A stretch of 64,000 nt of DNA, from contig RECG01000011.1 in the NCBI GenBank assembly GCA_007692425.1, positions 1 to 64,000 on the forward strand. Direction: 5' to 3'. Within the stretch, counting starts at the first letter, position 1, and each line of letters begins with the position of its first letter. Origin of the DNA: Acholeplasmataceae bacterium (GTDB lineage: Bacteria; Bacillota_I; Bacilli_A; Acholeplasmatales; Acholeplasmataceae). Below are positions 1 through 9,079 of this stretch, piece by piece. Under the pieces are notes generated by a model. It was not told where the DNA came from. It made no database searches and saw only the letters and a list, made by a program, of their open reading frames with translations. A program made the position numbers and the translations under genes.

Positions 1-200
1 GCCGAAACACCCCTGTACTTACAGGGTTCGGGGTGCAAATCAGAACGGCACCATACGCCCCCCTCCACATGACAAAAATGACTCATGACAACAACCACGG
101 ACATCGGCCAACACAAGGATTTCAAAGGCTGTTTCGCACTAGATGATCAGTTTGGTATAGAGATAATCAAGCAACACAACAAAACCATCAAACCCTGGAA
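1..200. repeat. Dispersed multi-hairpin repeat, copy A (truncated by window start)
   Basis: First 55 nt identical to 4141-4195 (gccgaaacacccctgtacttacagggttcggggtgcaaatcagaacggcaccata); weaker similarity continues to about 290 (e.g. aaaccctggaaa-tgac...tttgacga). Confidence 0.75.
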
Positions 201-373
201 ATTGACAGCAGTTTTGACGATTTTCAATAAACGCATGGCTATTGAACTTCCAAGCTCTCTATTCCAGAAAACACCGGGAGTTTCGGGAGTTTGATCAGCT
301 TGTTCTAGTTTGAGTGCAAACATGATATAATAACAAATAGCAAAGCGAAATTGAAAAACGGGGGAATCACAAC

Positions 374-454
374 ATGGCATCAATCAGACTGAACTATGAA
401 AACAAGCTCTGGGAAATGGCAGACAAGATGAGAGTGAACGGAGGAAGTATATGA
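374..454 (+). pseudogene. HsdM-like N-terminal fragment (26 codons)
   Basis: Reads MASIRLNYENKLWEMADKMRVNGGSI*, resembling the start of type I restriction methyltransferase M subunits (..F.EKLW.aADKLRGN..); TGA overlaps the ATG of the next gene. Confidence 0.55.
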
Positions 455-1269
455 GAAAACAATTCGCTAGTGTGGTGCTCCTTCTTTTTGGTTTTTTGCT
501 TTTTGGCTGCAGCACAGCCATGGACCCAGGCGATGATTTCAATGATTCGGACAATGATGATCAAACGATATTGCTTTCAGACGACGTACCTCAAAGAAAA
601 ATCATCTATACAGTAGATAGTTCATTTGATGTTGAAAACCTTGGACAAAGCATTACGACTTTAAGGAGCCTTCTGAATAGTGATGAGTGGTTTGATCAAG
701 AAGTTATAGGTTCTAATCAAGCTATCTTTAGGGCACGAATCAAAACAGAACGATTGGATGAATTCGCAGATGCGCTCAACACCCAGTTTCAAGTCAGAAG
801 CTTTAGCAAAGAAGGCAGAGACATATCCTTGCAATATCAGGACAAAACCAATCGAATCACATCCATTGAGCTACAAATCACAAGACTTCAGGAGTTATAT
901 GAGTCAGCATCTCTTTCGGATATGATTGTGATCAATCAGCAGATGTCCGCACTTGAGGTCGAGCTCATGCGACTTCAAGGAGAACTCAGTGTTTTTGATA
1001 GTCTGATCGATTATAGCGAGGTGACCATTCGGCTCTACAGTCGCTATGTCGTAACCAGATCACCATTTATCAACAGGTTTGCAAACGGCTTTTTAGACGG
1101 ATTTTCAGCAGTTGGATCGCTTTTGGATTGGATTGGCATCGCAATTGCGAACCTGCTGCCATTTGCAATCGTATTTGGGCCGATCGGCTATGGTGTTTAT
1201 TTTGTCAGGAAGAAATATTTCCTACCAAGAAAACTGAAGAAGAAAGAATCCTTGAAACCTAAAGAGTAG
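451..1269 (+). CDS. DUF4349-type lipoprotein
   Basis: Lipobox LFGCS, coiled region ITRLQELYESA..., C-terminal TM segment; SD ggagga. Confidence 0.75.
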   Translation: MRKQFASVVLLLFGFLLFGCSTAMDPGDDFNDSDNDDQTILLSDDVPQRKIIYTVDSSFDVENLGQSITTLRSLLNSDEWFDQEVIGSNQAIFRARIKTERLDEFADALNTQFQVRSFSKEGRDISLQYQDKTNRITSIELQITRLQELYESASLSDMIVINQQMSALEVELMRLQGELSVFDSLIDYSEVTIRLYSRYVVTRSPFINRFANGFLDGFSAVGSLLDWIGIAIANLLPFAIVFGPIGYGVYFVRKKYFLPRKLKKKESLKPKE

Positions 1270-1280
1270 CCAAATTTAAA

Positions 1281-1331
1281 CACATGAAAAAAAAGAAAGA
1301 CGGTCCCGGAAACCGTCTTTCTTGTCATGTG
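1281..1331. terminator. Long bidirectional terminator hairpin
   Basis: CACATGA...AAGAAAGACGGT cccggaa ACCGTCTTTCTT g TCATGTG between convergent genes. Confidence 0.75.
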
Positions 1332-1395
1332 GGTGTCACTATCCTCATCCGTTTTGAAACAAAACCTGTCAAATCATCTCTGAATGTCAAATCAT

Positions 1396-2262
1396 TCATG
1401 CAATTCCGGAAGCAGAGGAATCCCATAGCCAGTTGCGAAGCTGATATGATGTGGAGGTTATGTTCTCGTTCTTGTCTATGACAATCCAGAAACTATAAAT
1501 GGTCGGATCCATCGCTCCGGTTGGCACGGTTATCCTGATGGTCGCGGTTGCGTGGTGGTCCTCTATCAGGACATCATGCACGACCACAGAGTTGTAATAG
1601 TAAGCACCGAACCGGAGTTGGACGATCAGGAGCGTGTGGTTTTCAAAGAAGACGCTGCCGAACGAGGACGTGTCAGACGGGATCATGTGCGGATAAGCCA
1701 TGCTGAACCCGGCGAAGGAGGCGGTGCTGTTGATGATGTGGAGATTATCTTCGAAATTCATCACATCTGAGAAGTCGGTCTGGCTGTTGTACCTTGTGAA
1801 CTCGAAGGCCACCAGGCCGTTTGTCCTGATCGCGTCCCTGATCTCATGGGAAATCTGGTCCGGCGTGAGCAGGTGCTTTTTGCCGAATCCGATGATTAAG
1901 AAAGATGTTTTGTCCGTGAGCGGCTGGGTCGTCCTGATCATCCTGACCTCCAGTCCGCCCCCAACGTAGTGGATCGACTCCACGTACACTACGGTCTCCT
2001 CCTCGTCAAAGACGATGATGATAAGTGAAGCGTCTTCGAAGAAGGCGTCATCATATCCATCGATATCCAGCTCATCCAAGCCGTGGTCAGCCTTGAAGGC
2101 CGACAAATCCGAAAGCGACTCGAACACGTGCTTGCCCGTGGCGTGCGTGCCGCTGACGGTCTGGATGTCGTAGGCGGTCACGGCGTCGTCTTCCTTCCGG
2201 GTTTGGGAACAGGCCGCCAAGAGCAGAGAAAGCATAAGGCAGACCGAAAAGGTTTTTCTCAT
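1396..2262 (-). CDS. Lipoprotein with two PrcB-like domains
   Basis: MRKTFSVCLMLSLLLAACS lipobox; SD GGAGG; two internal units (YDDAFFEDASLIIIVF..., VFFENHTLLIVQL...) resembling the protein at 4806-5255. Confidence 0.6.
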   Translation of the reverse strand: MRKTFSVCLMLSLLLAACSQTRKEDDAVTAYDIQTVSGTHATGKHVFESLSDLSAFKADHGLDELDIDGYDDAFFEDASLIIIVFDEEETVVYVESIHYVGGGLEVRMIRTTQPLTDKTSFLIIGFGKKHLLTPDQISHEIRDAIRTNGLVAFEFTRYNSQTDFSDVMNFEDNLHIINSTASFAGFSMAYPHMIPSDTSSFGSVFFENHTLLIVQLRFGAYYYNSVVVHDVLIEDHHATATIRITVPTGAMDPTIYSFWIVIDKNENITSTSYQLRNWLWDSSASGIA

Positions 2263-2266
2263 ATCT

Positions 2267-3934
2267 TCACCTCCATGATAAGGCGACATCATATTCTTGG
2301 TTCGGAGCGGCTCCGACAATAAAGACCCTATACTCGACAACACTACCGGAAATCGCGAAAAACCGCGCATACAGGATATTACCATTGTCATAAGTTCCGA
2401 CAGGACTTCCATTGACACGCACTTGGAGTTGAATTGGTGCGTAACCATGAAAAAGATAATACAATCTAGACTTGGATACTATCGCTGGCGTTGCGACAGA
2501 TAGGTATATGTATCCGCCTTGGACAACATTTATCAGTCCTTCATAAAACACCATGCCGTCTGGATAAGTGCTGAACTGCAGCACTGCATGTTGATTTTGA
2601 TCCATGATGAGATGAGCATTGCTCGAATTCAAAAATCCTGCGCCTACCTTTTTTTCAAAACCTGTTGCATCATAATCAGGCGAAACCCCGCCAACATAGC
2701 CTATAGACGAGCCGGTATGAATCACAGACAACAACAAAACCAAATTGTTCTTCAACTCAGGATATGTGTTGATGAGTCTTGCCGCTTTGGCTGTTACTCG
2801 TGGGGTTGAATAACTTGTTGCACAACCATCAGAGTATGGCCTTTTGCAGTTGTCCACCAGATTAGGTTTGGAAATCTGAAATGCAACCTTGTATCCGGAT
2901 TTATTCTCATAAAGAAGGTTTTGATTGACTGCACCGACTGTGAGCACATTATAGCTCAATCCGGGAAAGGTGACATGGAGTGTGTTTTCTGTGTTTGGTA
3001 TGTTCGTGTTTGCCATGACGAACAGGACATTGTTCTGCACGGACACATAGTCGAAGTACCTGGCTGTACTATTGTAAGTCGTTTCTGTGTCGATACCCAT
3101 GGATATGTTGATAATCGACACCCCTTCGTTGATCAGCCAATTGACGGAGTTCATTATTTCATAAGGATATAGCGCACACGAAACGAAAACGGCGTAATCG
3201 CTTGTCTCTGCATACTCGTTCTTGAGTGTTTTTACAACGTTGGTCGCATGAATGTCCGTTAACGAATAGTAAGGCGATTGGATTTTCCAGTTCATGTCGC
3301 TTAGTTGCGAATCAGCAAAATATGGCGCATATCGTTCGACTATGCCGATCCTGGTATCAAGCATGACATTGCCATTGGTCTGTGCCACTTCTCCAAGGCC
3401 TTCAAAAGTGCCATAGTAATTTGATCCGCCGCTGCCTCCGCAATCTGCTCCATCATCGTGGGTGCAGCCTTGAATCGGATCTCTTTCTGTTAGAAGCAGG
3501 TATTCCTCATAGACATATATGCTCGCTATCGCTTCGTTGTGAGAAAGGGCGATGACCTTTTCCATGAAATCCTCGGCATCACCGCCATCAACAATGATGA
3601 AGTGCGGTGAATAAGCCGACACCGATATGGTGTCAAAATAACTCAAGTCAAAACCACTGATGTAATCATGATTAACTTGCTCGTGATATGACGTATCTTG
3701 TTGGACCGCCCACAAATCGTGGTCATCGTAATACAATTCGATATAAGCTGTGTTTATGAAACTGGAATCATCAATTGTTCTCGTTTCTTGATCATTGTTA
3801 TGCAATCCAATTTGACCAGCATAAGTCACTTTGGATTCAAGAATGATATCTTGTGCCGAATGTAAAAACAGCACTAATAAAAATAACAAGAACAGCAATA
3901 ATAAAGAAAACAACGTTTTAGCGAATCTAGACAT
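2267..3934 (-). CDS. S8 (subtilisin-like) family serine peptidase, secreted
   Basis: Signal/TM N-terminus MSRFAKTLFSLLLLFLLFLL; His motif DIHATNVV, Ser motif ATSYSTPRVTAKAARL; start moved to 3934 because the upstream ORF extension lies in repeat DNA. Confidence 0.75.
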   Translation of the reverse strand: MSRFAKTLFSLLLLFLLFLLVLFLHSAQDIILESKVTYAGQIGLHNNDQETRTIDDSSFINTAYIELYYDDHDLWAVQQDTSYHEQVNHDYISGFDLSYFDTISVSAYSPHFIIVDGGDAEDFMEKVIALSHNEAIASIYVYEEYLLLTERDPIQGCTHDDGADCGGSGGSNYYGTFEGLGEVAQTNGNVMLDTRIGIVERYAPYFADSQLSDMNWKIQSPYYSLTDIHATNVVKTLKNEYAETSDYAVFVSCALYPYEIMNSVNWLINEGVSIINISMGIDTETTYNSTARYFDYVSVQNNVLFVMANTNIPNTENTLHVTFPGLSYNVLTVGAVNQNLLYENKSGYKVAFQISKPNLVDNCKRPYSDGCATSYSTPRVTAKAARLINTYPELKNNLVLLLSVIHTGSSIGYVGGVSPDYDATGFEKKVGAGFLNSSNAHLIMDQNQHAVLQFSTYPDGMVFYEGLINVVQGGYIYLSVATPAIVSKSRLYYLFHGYAPIQLQVRVNGSPVGTYDNGNILYARFFAISGSVVEYRVFIVGAAPNQEYDVALSWR

Positions 3935-3950
3935 TTGACCCCCCCCCGCC
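3935..3950 (-). promoter_or_regulatory. Poly-G (G9) tract in Shine-Dalgarno position of S8 peptidase
   Basis: Reverse strand GGC GGGGGGGGG TCAA ATG. Confidence 0.65.
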
Positions 3951-4010
3951 ATGTCTTTAATGATGTTCATAGTATATATGATTTTAGGAAACATGTCAAT
4001 ATTAAGGGCA

Positions 4011-4200
4011 AGATTTTCGGCACCACGGCTACCCACGTATGAAAGGCTTGAATTCCTTTCATGAAGCCAAAAAGACGGGTCAAAAACCGTCTTTTTTTGT
4101 GCCCTGAAATGCCCGTTTTCGGGCATGAAAATGACATTTCGCCGAAACACCCCTGTACTTACAGGGTTCGGGGTGCAAATCAGAACGGCACCATAGGACC
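4011..4200. repeat. Dispersed multi-hairpin repeat, copy B
   Basis: Near-identical to 7481-7654 and (3' part) to 1-55; contains at least four successive inverted repeats. Confidence 0.85.
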
Positions 4201-4805
4201 CCCCACTATCAAAAATGCCGATGAGAACACACCCTGATCAAACAAGAATACCAAGGTATTCCAATGCTGTTATGAACGAGATAATACGGAGTATGCCAAG
4301 ATGCATGCAAAACCATGAAACCCTGGAAACTGACGAGTGGTTTGACGAAATGTAAAAAGATACAAGGTCATGGAACTCCTAGGCATGTATACTCAAAAAA
4401 CACGGGGATTCGGGGAAAGTCGGAAACTCACATTCACGGGTGTATGGACAGCACACGACGAATTCCAAATTGAATAGAGACTTAGGACTCGACTCATGAA
4501 CAGCAAGCAGCTCTGGAGGTTGATCGAGACTTGATCCGGTATGCAAGCCGTGTCAATCACCTAATGCCAGCGCCTGTTCAGATCAGGGTTAAGAAAAAAG
4601 GTACATCATAAGATATACCTCTTTGTTGCCAAACGGTTCTGATAGCCCTATTGCTGATCTGCCATAGCATTGTCTCCTTAAATCCTGTTTTCACTTAAGA
4701 CGGGTGTAAAGCATCACAACATGACATGATGCTGGTCGAAAGGGTATTCCTTCAATCAGCACGCGACATGAGCCATCTAGCTTATGAAAGGGTCCTGTCT
4801 GTGAA

Positions 4806-5255
4806 TCAATTGACGTAGGTGACATCCAGGTGCACCGGCATTTCATCCATTTTGTCAACATGTATCAGATATGTATACATCGTGATAACTGTCGGTGACT
4901 CTCCCTGTGGATATGTGACACGAAGCTTCACGTTGATGGTGCCACCTTTTTCATGGACACCTTCCAAACTAAACATTTGTTGATTGAGACTGCCGCTCAC
5001 TCTCAATATAGCCACAATAAGATCATGGCTTTCAAAAAACGCCTCATCATATATCCTGAAAACAGTCGGCATGTTAAACTCGGTGTCCAGTGCCGCCTCA
5101 TATTGATCATAGCTTTCAAACTTCCTGGCGTATGATTCGCTGCGTGGCATGGGCGCCGCGCCGGTGACAAAAATACTGCGCTTGACTGGAATATCCGAAC
5201 CAGTAGTACATGAAAACAAGAAAAACAAGCATGCAAGAATCAACAGTTTCTTCAT
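4806..5255 (-). CDS. Small lipoprotein, PrcB-like domain
   Basis: MKKLLILACLFFLFSCTT lipobox; SD AGGAGG; YDEAFFESHDLIVAILRVSGSLNQQMFSLEGVHEKGGTINVKLRVTYPQGES... similar to the 1396-2262 protein. Confidence 0.6.
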   Translation of the reverse strand: MKKLLILACLFFLFSCTTGSDIPVKRSIFVTGAAPMPRSESYARKFESYDQYEAALDTEFNMPTVFRIYDEAFFESHDLIVAILRVSGSLNQQMFSLEGVHEKGGTINVKLRVTYPQGESPTVITMYTYLIHVDKMDEMPVHLDVTYVN

Positions 5256-5266
5256 TTGATCGCCTC

Positions 5267-7093
5267 CTATGAATCGATATGCCACGTCATAGCCAACAAG
5301 TCTGGCCTCAATCCCGAGTAGCCGCCTATTATCCTTACCTCGAATCTAAGCGTCCCACTACTTTCGATGATGAGTCTTACCAGCTCGGAATTGCCATAGG
5401 TGCTGCTTCCTGTACCATTGGTTAACAAGAGATCATTAAGATAAACTTTTAGGTCATAATTGTTGATGACGGGATTTCCTTCAACCACATCTGTCAGCCA
5501 GTTCAATGCCACAGACAAATATATGGGTGACTGAGTTGATGCGCTAACAGGAACTTCATGCGAGAGGATTGGATTGGTGTTGCCAGAATGTGTGTGAAGA
5601 ACGGTATGATTAGCCATGACGTTTTCGATGAATTTCGCAATGTCTAGCAAACCAGAGCCATACATGTCATTCAGATGATTCGTCTCAAAACCAGGGTAAA
5701 ATATAACATTATTTGATGTGGCTGATAGTATTGACATGATCTTTTCCGGAAAAAGCCTAAGCACGGGGGAATGTTGCATTGCCAAAGCAATCGCACCAGT
5801 GACAAGAGGGGCGGCGAAACTTGTTCCCTCATTGTATCCGCTATTTGGAATATTCATGTTACCTACTGCAACCAGATTGGGCTTAAATCTGGGTAATGCT
5901 TGTGGTCTTTCATATACAGAATACCATGTAATTTCATCACCTGAAATTGTAGTGGCCCCCACAGTAATCACATTATTAGCCAACGCTGGAGCACCCAAAA
6001 CATAAGTACCATCCCTGTGATTCCCTGACGCCACAACTAAGACAAGAAAATTATCTCTGACAAAAAGATCATAGGCATTAATTCGCGAATTGATTACAGA
6101 TGTGTTGTTTGACCAATTTGTTCCAAAGCTGGCATTAACCACCGAGACCTGATTATCAACAAACCATTGAAGTGCAGGCAAGTCAATCAAGCCTGCATTT
6201 GGGTTGAAATCGGTAGAATATATGATAGAGTTTCTTGCTATTCCGCTGTTGCCAGCGGCAACAATTCCCACCTGTGTCGCATGCAGAGATGGTAGGATAG
6301 TGCTGTTTGTGTATCTTCTTATTCTTGTTCTGCCTGAAAATTCCAGATGGGCAGGTATCCTGCCACTCCCTGATTGAGATTCAATAGCTTCCCATATGCC
6401 AATTTTTATGTTGCTGGCATCAAACATACCATGCACATCACCAATGTTGATTGTATCCAAGACTGTAGCAAAGTCATGACCAGGTACAAAATCTTCTGGC
6501 TGGGGAGTGTAATTAGAACCGCCACCGCCGCATGAATGATAAGCAAATACACATTCAATTGGTCCAAAAGGAACCACGACATACACGTCAGTGATCGAAA
6601 CATACTCCACCATATCGTCAGACAAAGCAAGTATTAACCGATCGTCAAGGTCGTCAATACCATCAATGTTTTCTTTACTGAAAATTTCTATGTATGGTGA
6701 CGCAGTTTCTATTTCATCCGGCATCAAGAGTTGATATTTGTCGTCAAACGCCTTTCTCAAGTCTGCATAGTAGGACTTGGCTTCTAGCCTCGCTTCACGA
6801 GTGATGATATCAATTTCATCATGTGACAAACCAAAAGGTTCATATAACAACTGTTCTCTGGCAGATTGGGTAGTAGTGGTCACAAAATCCGAAACCAGCA
6901 ATATGACAATTGATGTGCCGGCTTGTGTTAGATAGCCTCCTTCAGCATTAGTATTTGAAATGACACCATTGGAGTGTATGTAGACAGCATCTTCTACGAA
7001 CAAACGCGCAATAGAATAATCTTTTGATAAGTGAACACCAGTCACAAAAGCAAAGCATACGCAACACACAAAGATAATATACAACTTTTTCAT
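5267..7093 (-). CDS. S8 (subtilisin-like) family serine peptidase, secreted
   Basis: Signal peptide; LPSLHATQVGIVAAGNSG (His), VVASGNH (oxyanion Asn), GTSFAAPLVTGAIALAMQ (Ser). Confidence 0.88.
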   Translation of the reverse strand: MKKLYIIFVCCVCFAFVTGVHLSKDYSIARLFVEDAVYIHSNGVISNTNAEGGYLTQAGTSIVILLVSDFVTTTTQSAREQLLYEPFGLSHDEIDIITREARLEAKSYYADLRKAFDDKYQLLMPDEIETASPYIEIFSKENIDGIDDLDDRLILALSDDMVEYVSITDVYVVVPFGPIECVFAYHSCGGGGSNYTPQPEDFVPGHDFATVLDTINIGDVHGMFDASNIKIGIWEAIESQSGSGRIPAHLEFSGRTRIRRYTNSTILPSLHATQVGIVAAGNSGIARNSIIYSTDFNPNAGLIDLPALQWFVDNQVSVVNASFGTNWSNNTSVINSRINAYDLFVRDNFLVLVVASGNHRDGTYVLGAPALANNVITVGATTISGDEITWYSVYERPQALPRFKPNLVAVGNMNIPNSGYNEGTSFAAPLVTGAIALAMQHSPVLRLFPEKIMSILSATSNNVIFYPGFETNHLNDMYGSGLLDIAKFIENVMANHTVLHTHSGNTNPILSHEVPVSASTQSPIYLSVALNWLTDVVEGNPVINNYDLKVYLNDLLLTNGTGSSTYGNSELVRLIIESSGTLRFEVRIIGGYSGLRPDLLAMTWHIDS

Positions 7094-7105
7094 AATTGCC
7101 CCCCC
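7094..7105 (-). promoter_or_regulatory. Poly-G (G7) tract in Shine-Dalgarno position of S8 peptidase
   Basis: Reverse strand GGGGGGG CAATT ATG. Confidence 0.6.
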
Positions 7106-7209
7106 AAAAAGTTTTTTAATTCTGATACATAATTATATCACAATGACCACATTTTATCTATTTTGTCATTGATATCCGCAAATAGTTGTTTGATAGTGTC
7201 ATCACTTCT

Positions 7210-7398
7210 TTACAGAACTGAGTGATTAAAAAAGATTGCGCCAGCCAAACCACACAAGGCAGAAGCAGTTAAACAACAAGATGTTGTTATACTCACTAGT
7301 TGAGACTCAGGCAAACATGACGCCATCATCAATGTGGCCAAACCCCCACCGATGAACAGTAGATAATCACATCTCTTGAGATTTGTTTTATTAGCCAA
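7210..7398 (-). CDS. Small hydrophobic membrane protein (uncertain)
   Basis: Two hydrophobic segments; no clear SD and TTG start only. Confidence 0.25.
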   Translation of the reverse strand: MANKTNLKRCDYLLFIGGGLATLMMASCLPESQLVSITTSCCLTASALCGLAGAIFFNHSVL

Positions 7399-7470
7399 AA
7401 AGTGATTATTGAGATGAAATCGAATTGACAGCCTTACAAAGCCATGAAAAGCACTTAATACGTGAATAAA

Positions 7471-7654
7471 GTTCGGATTCTATTTTCGGCACCATGGCTA
7501 CCCACGTATGAAAGGCTTGAATTCCTTTCATGAAGCCAAAAAGACGGATCAAAAACCGTCTTTTTTTGTTCTCTGAAATGCCCGTTTTCGGGCATGAAAA
7601 TGACTTTTCGCCGAAACACCCCTGTACTTACAGGGTTCGGGGTGCAAATCAGAA
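7471..7654. repeat. Dispersed multi-hairpin repeat, copy C
   Basis: Near-identical to 4014-4185; similarity stops at aaatcagaa. Confidence 0.85.
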
Positions 7655-7817
7655 ACAAGGACTTGACATAACGCATCAAATCAATGACAAACGAATCGGG
7701 TCTTATTAAGCACGGAGAAGATGTCAATCATCACCCCTACAAAATGGATGTTGATTCACACCTCATTCTTCAAACAATATTGAAAATGTGTATCAAATGT
7801 GATACAATATTATTGAG

Positions 7818-8144
7818 GTGATTGATATGAGAAATGATGTCATACATGTTCGAGTATCAGATGAACTGAAGGCTAATGTCGAATCTATTTTAAATGACCT
7901 CGGGATTACATTGTCTTATGCAGTCAACATGTATTTGAAACAAATTGAATCAAAAAGAGGCATTCCATTTGATGTGGTCTTGCCAAATGAAGAAAAAGCC
8001 AAAGACATAGAGATGCTTGCAAAAGCCATCAATTTAACAGGCGGAAAAGAAGTTTCGAAATATGCCAATCGAATTATCGGACTTTACGCACAAGATCTGA
8101 TTGATTATGAAACAGCCGTATTTGCACTAGGAAGAAATCTATAA
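7818..8144 (+). CDS. RelB/DinJ-like antitoxin
   Basis: NDVIHVRVSDELKANVESILNDLGITLSYAVNMYLKQIESKRGIPFDV matches the RelB/DinJ N-terminus; stop/start overlap (TAATG) with Fic gene. Confidence 0.75.
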   Translation: MIDMRNDVIHVRVSDELKANVESILNDLGITLSYAVNMYLKQIESKRGIPFDVVLPNEEKAKDIEMLAKAINLTGGKEVSKYANRIIGLYAQDLIDYETAVFALGRNL

Positions 8145-8833
8145 TGAAAGATCCATATGTTTATGATGATTGTGATGTCCTAATCAATCAAGCAAACATA
8201 AAAGACAAAGACAAATTGGCTGAATTTGAGAATCGCATGACCAATCTTGCTATCGTATCGCTATTTAAAAATGTTCACACCATCAGCGATACAAAAGATG
8301 TCTTCAAGATCCATAAACAATTATTCGAGCATGTGTATGAATGGGCAGGCATCGCAAGAACCATAAACATTTATAAGGATGAACCGATTTTAGGAGGCAT
8401 CAGTGTTGAATACACTGCTTATAACCATATCACGAAAGCATTAAAGCAAATCGATCATAAGTATTTCAAACAGGATTGGAAATCATTAAGAAAAGAAGAT
8501 TTTATGCACCTGTTCACGAGAATGATTGCTGATATCTGGCAAGTTCATCCTTTTAGAGAAGGCAATACGAGGGTTGTATCAGCATTTGCGTTCTTGTTTT
8601 TAAAACAACAAGGATATAACTATAATGTTGCTTTGATTAGACAACATGCCAAATATTTTAGAAATGCTTTGGTGATGGCATTTTTAGGTGAGCATGCTGA
8701 ATATCAATATCTGCAAAACATTTTTGTCGATGCGATCACGAACGAAGATGCAGCAGTTTCTCAAGACAAGTATACAAAAATAAAAGATTATGAAATAAAT
8801 ACGTATCAATATGTTCATCATAAGGCAAAATGA
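8144..8833 (+). CDS. Fic/DOC family protein (toxin)
   Basis: Fic motif HPFREGNTR. Confidence 0.92.
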   Translation: MKDPYVYDDCDVLINQANIKDKDKLAEFENRMTNLAIVSLFKNVHTISDTKDVFKIHKQLFEHVYEWAGIARTINIYKDEPILGGISVEYTAYNHITKALKQIDHKYFKQDWKSLRKEDFMHLFTRMIADIWQVHPFREGNTRVVSAFAFLFLKQQGYNYNVALIRQHAKYFRNALVMAFLGEHAEYQYLQNIFVDAITNEDAAVSQDKYTKIKDYEINTYQYVHHKAK

Positions 8834-8850
8834 ACCGAAACATGCGTATA

Positions 8851-8950
8851 AGCTTCGGATTTAATTTTCGGCACCAGACTTATGCATATGTTTTCCATAT
8901 AAATCGCTTCACGAAGCCAAAAAAAATCAGAAAATGATTGTTTTTTTGTT
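8851..8950. repeat. Diverged copy D of hairpin/terminator repeat
   Basis: ttcggatttaattttcggcacca...cacgaagccaaaaaaaatcagaaaatgattgttttttt; same layout as copy C. Confidence 0.6.
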
Positions 8951-9079
8951 AAATAAATAGTAAAAATAAACAAAGATCATCGTTTTGACATGCTAGACCA
9001 TAGGAAGTCTAGGGTTTGGGTGTTTTTCAACACTTAGAGAAATGCTGAAAATACGAACTAGTGGCAATACATATGTGGC

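Noticed and set aside
3935-4150. N-terminal extension of the 2267-4150 ORF (MFRRNVIFMPENGHFRAQKKT...)
   Set aside because: It is the translation of repeat copy B; the same peptide appears in 7455-7727 from copy C. A signal-peptide start at 3934 with an SD-like G tract is better.
4011-4200. Known riboswitch (c-di-GMP-I, T-box, fluoride) in the repeat
   Set aside because: Checked for hallmark sequences on both strands; only short chance matches (e.g. GGTAGCC..GGTGCCG), core motifs absent.
4440-4800. Possible second hsdM-like leader (MNSKQLWRLIET*) at about 4496
   Set aside because: Only loosely similar to the 374-454 fragment; no convincing alignment.
7455-7727. 90-aa minus-strand ORF
   Set aside because: Consists mostly of translated repeat copy C; no SD or protein-like features.
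7654-8850. Fic cassette as an insertion splitting one repeat copy
   Set aside because: Copies C and D both contain the same (left) part of the repeat, so they are not two halves of one interrupted element.
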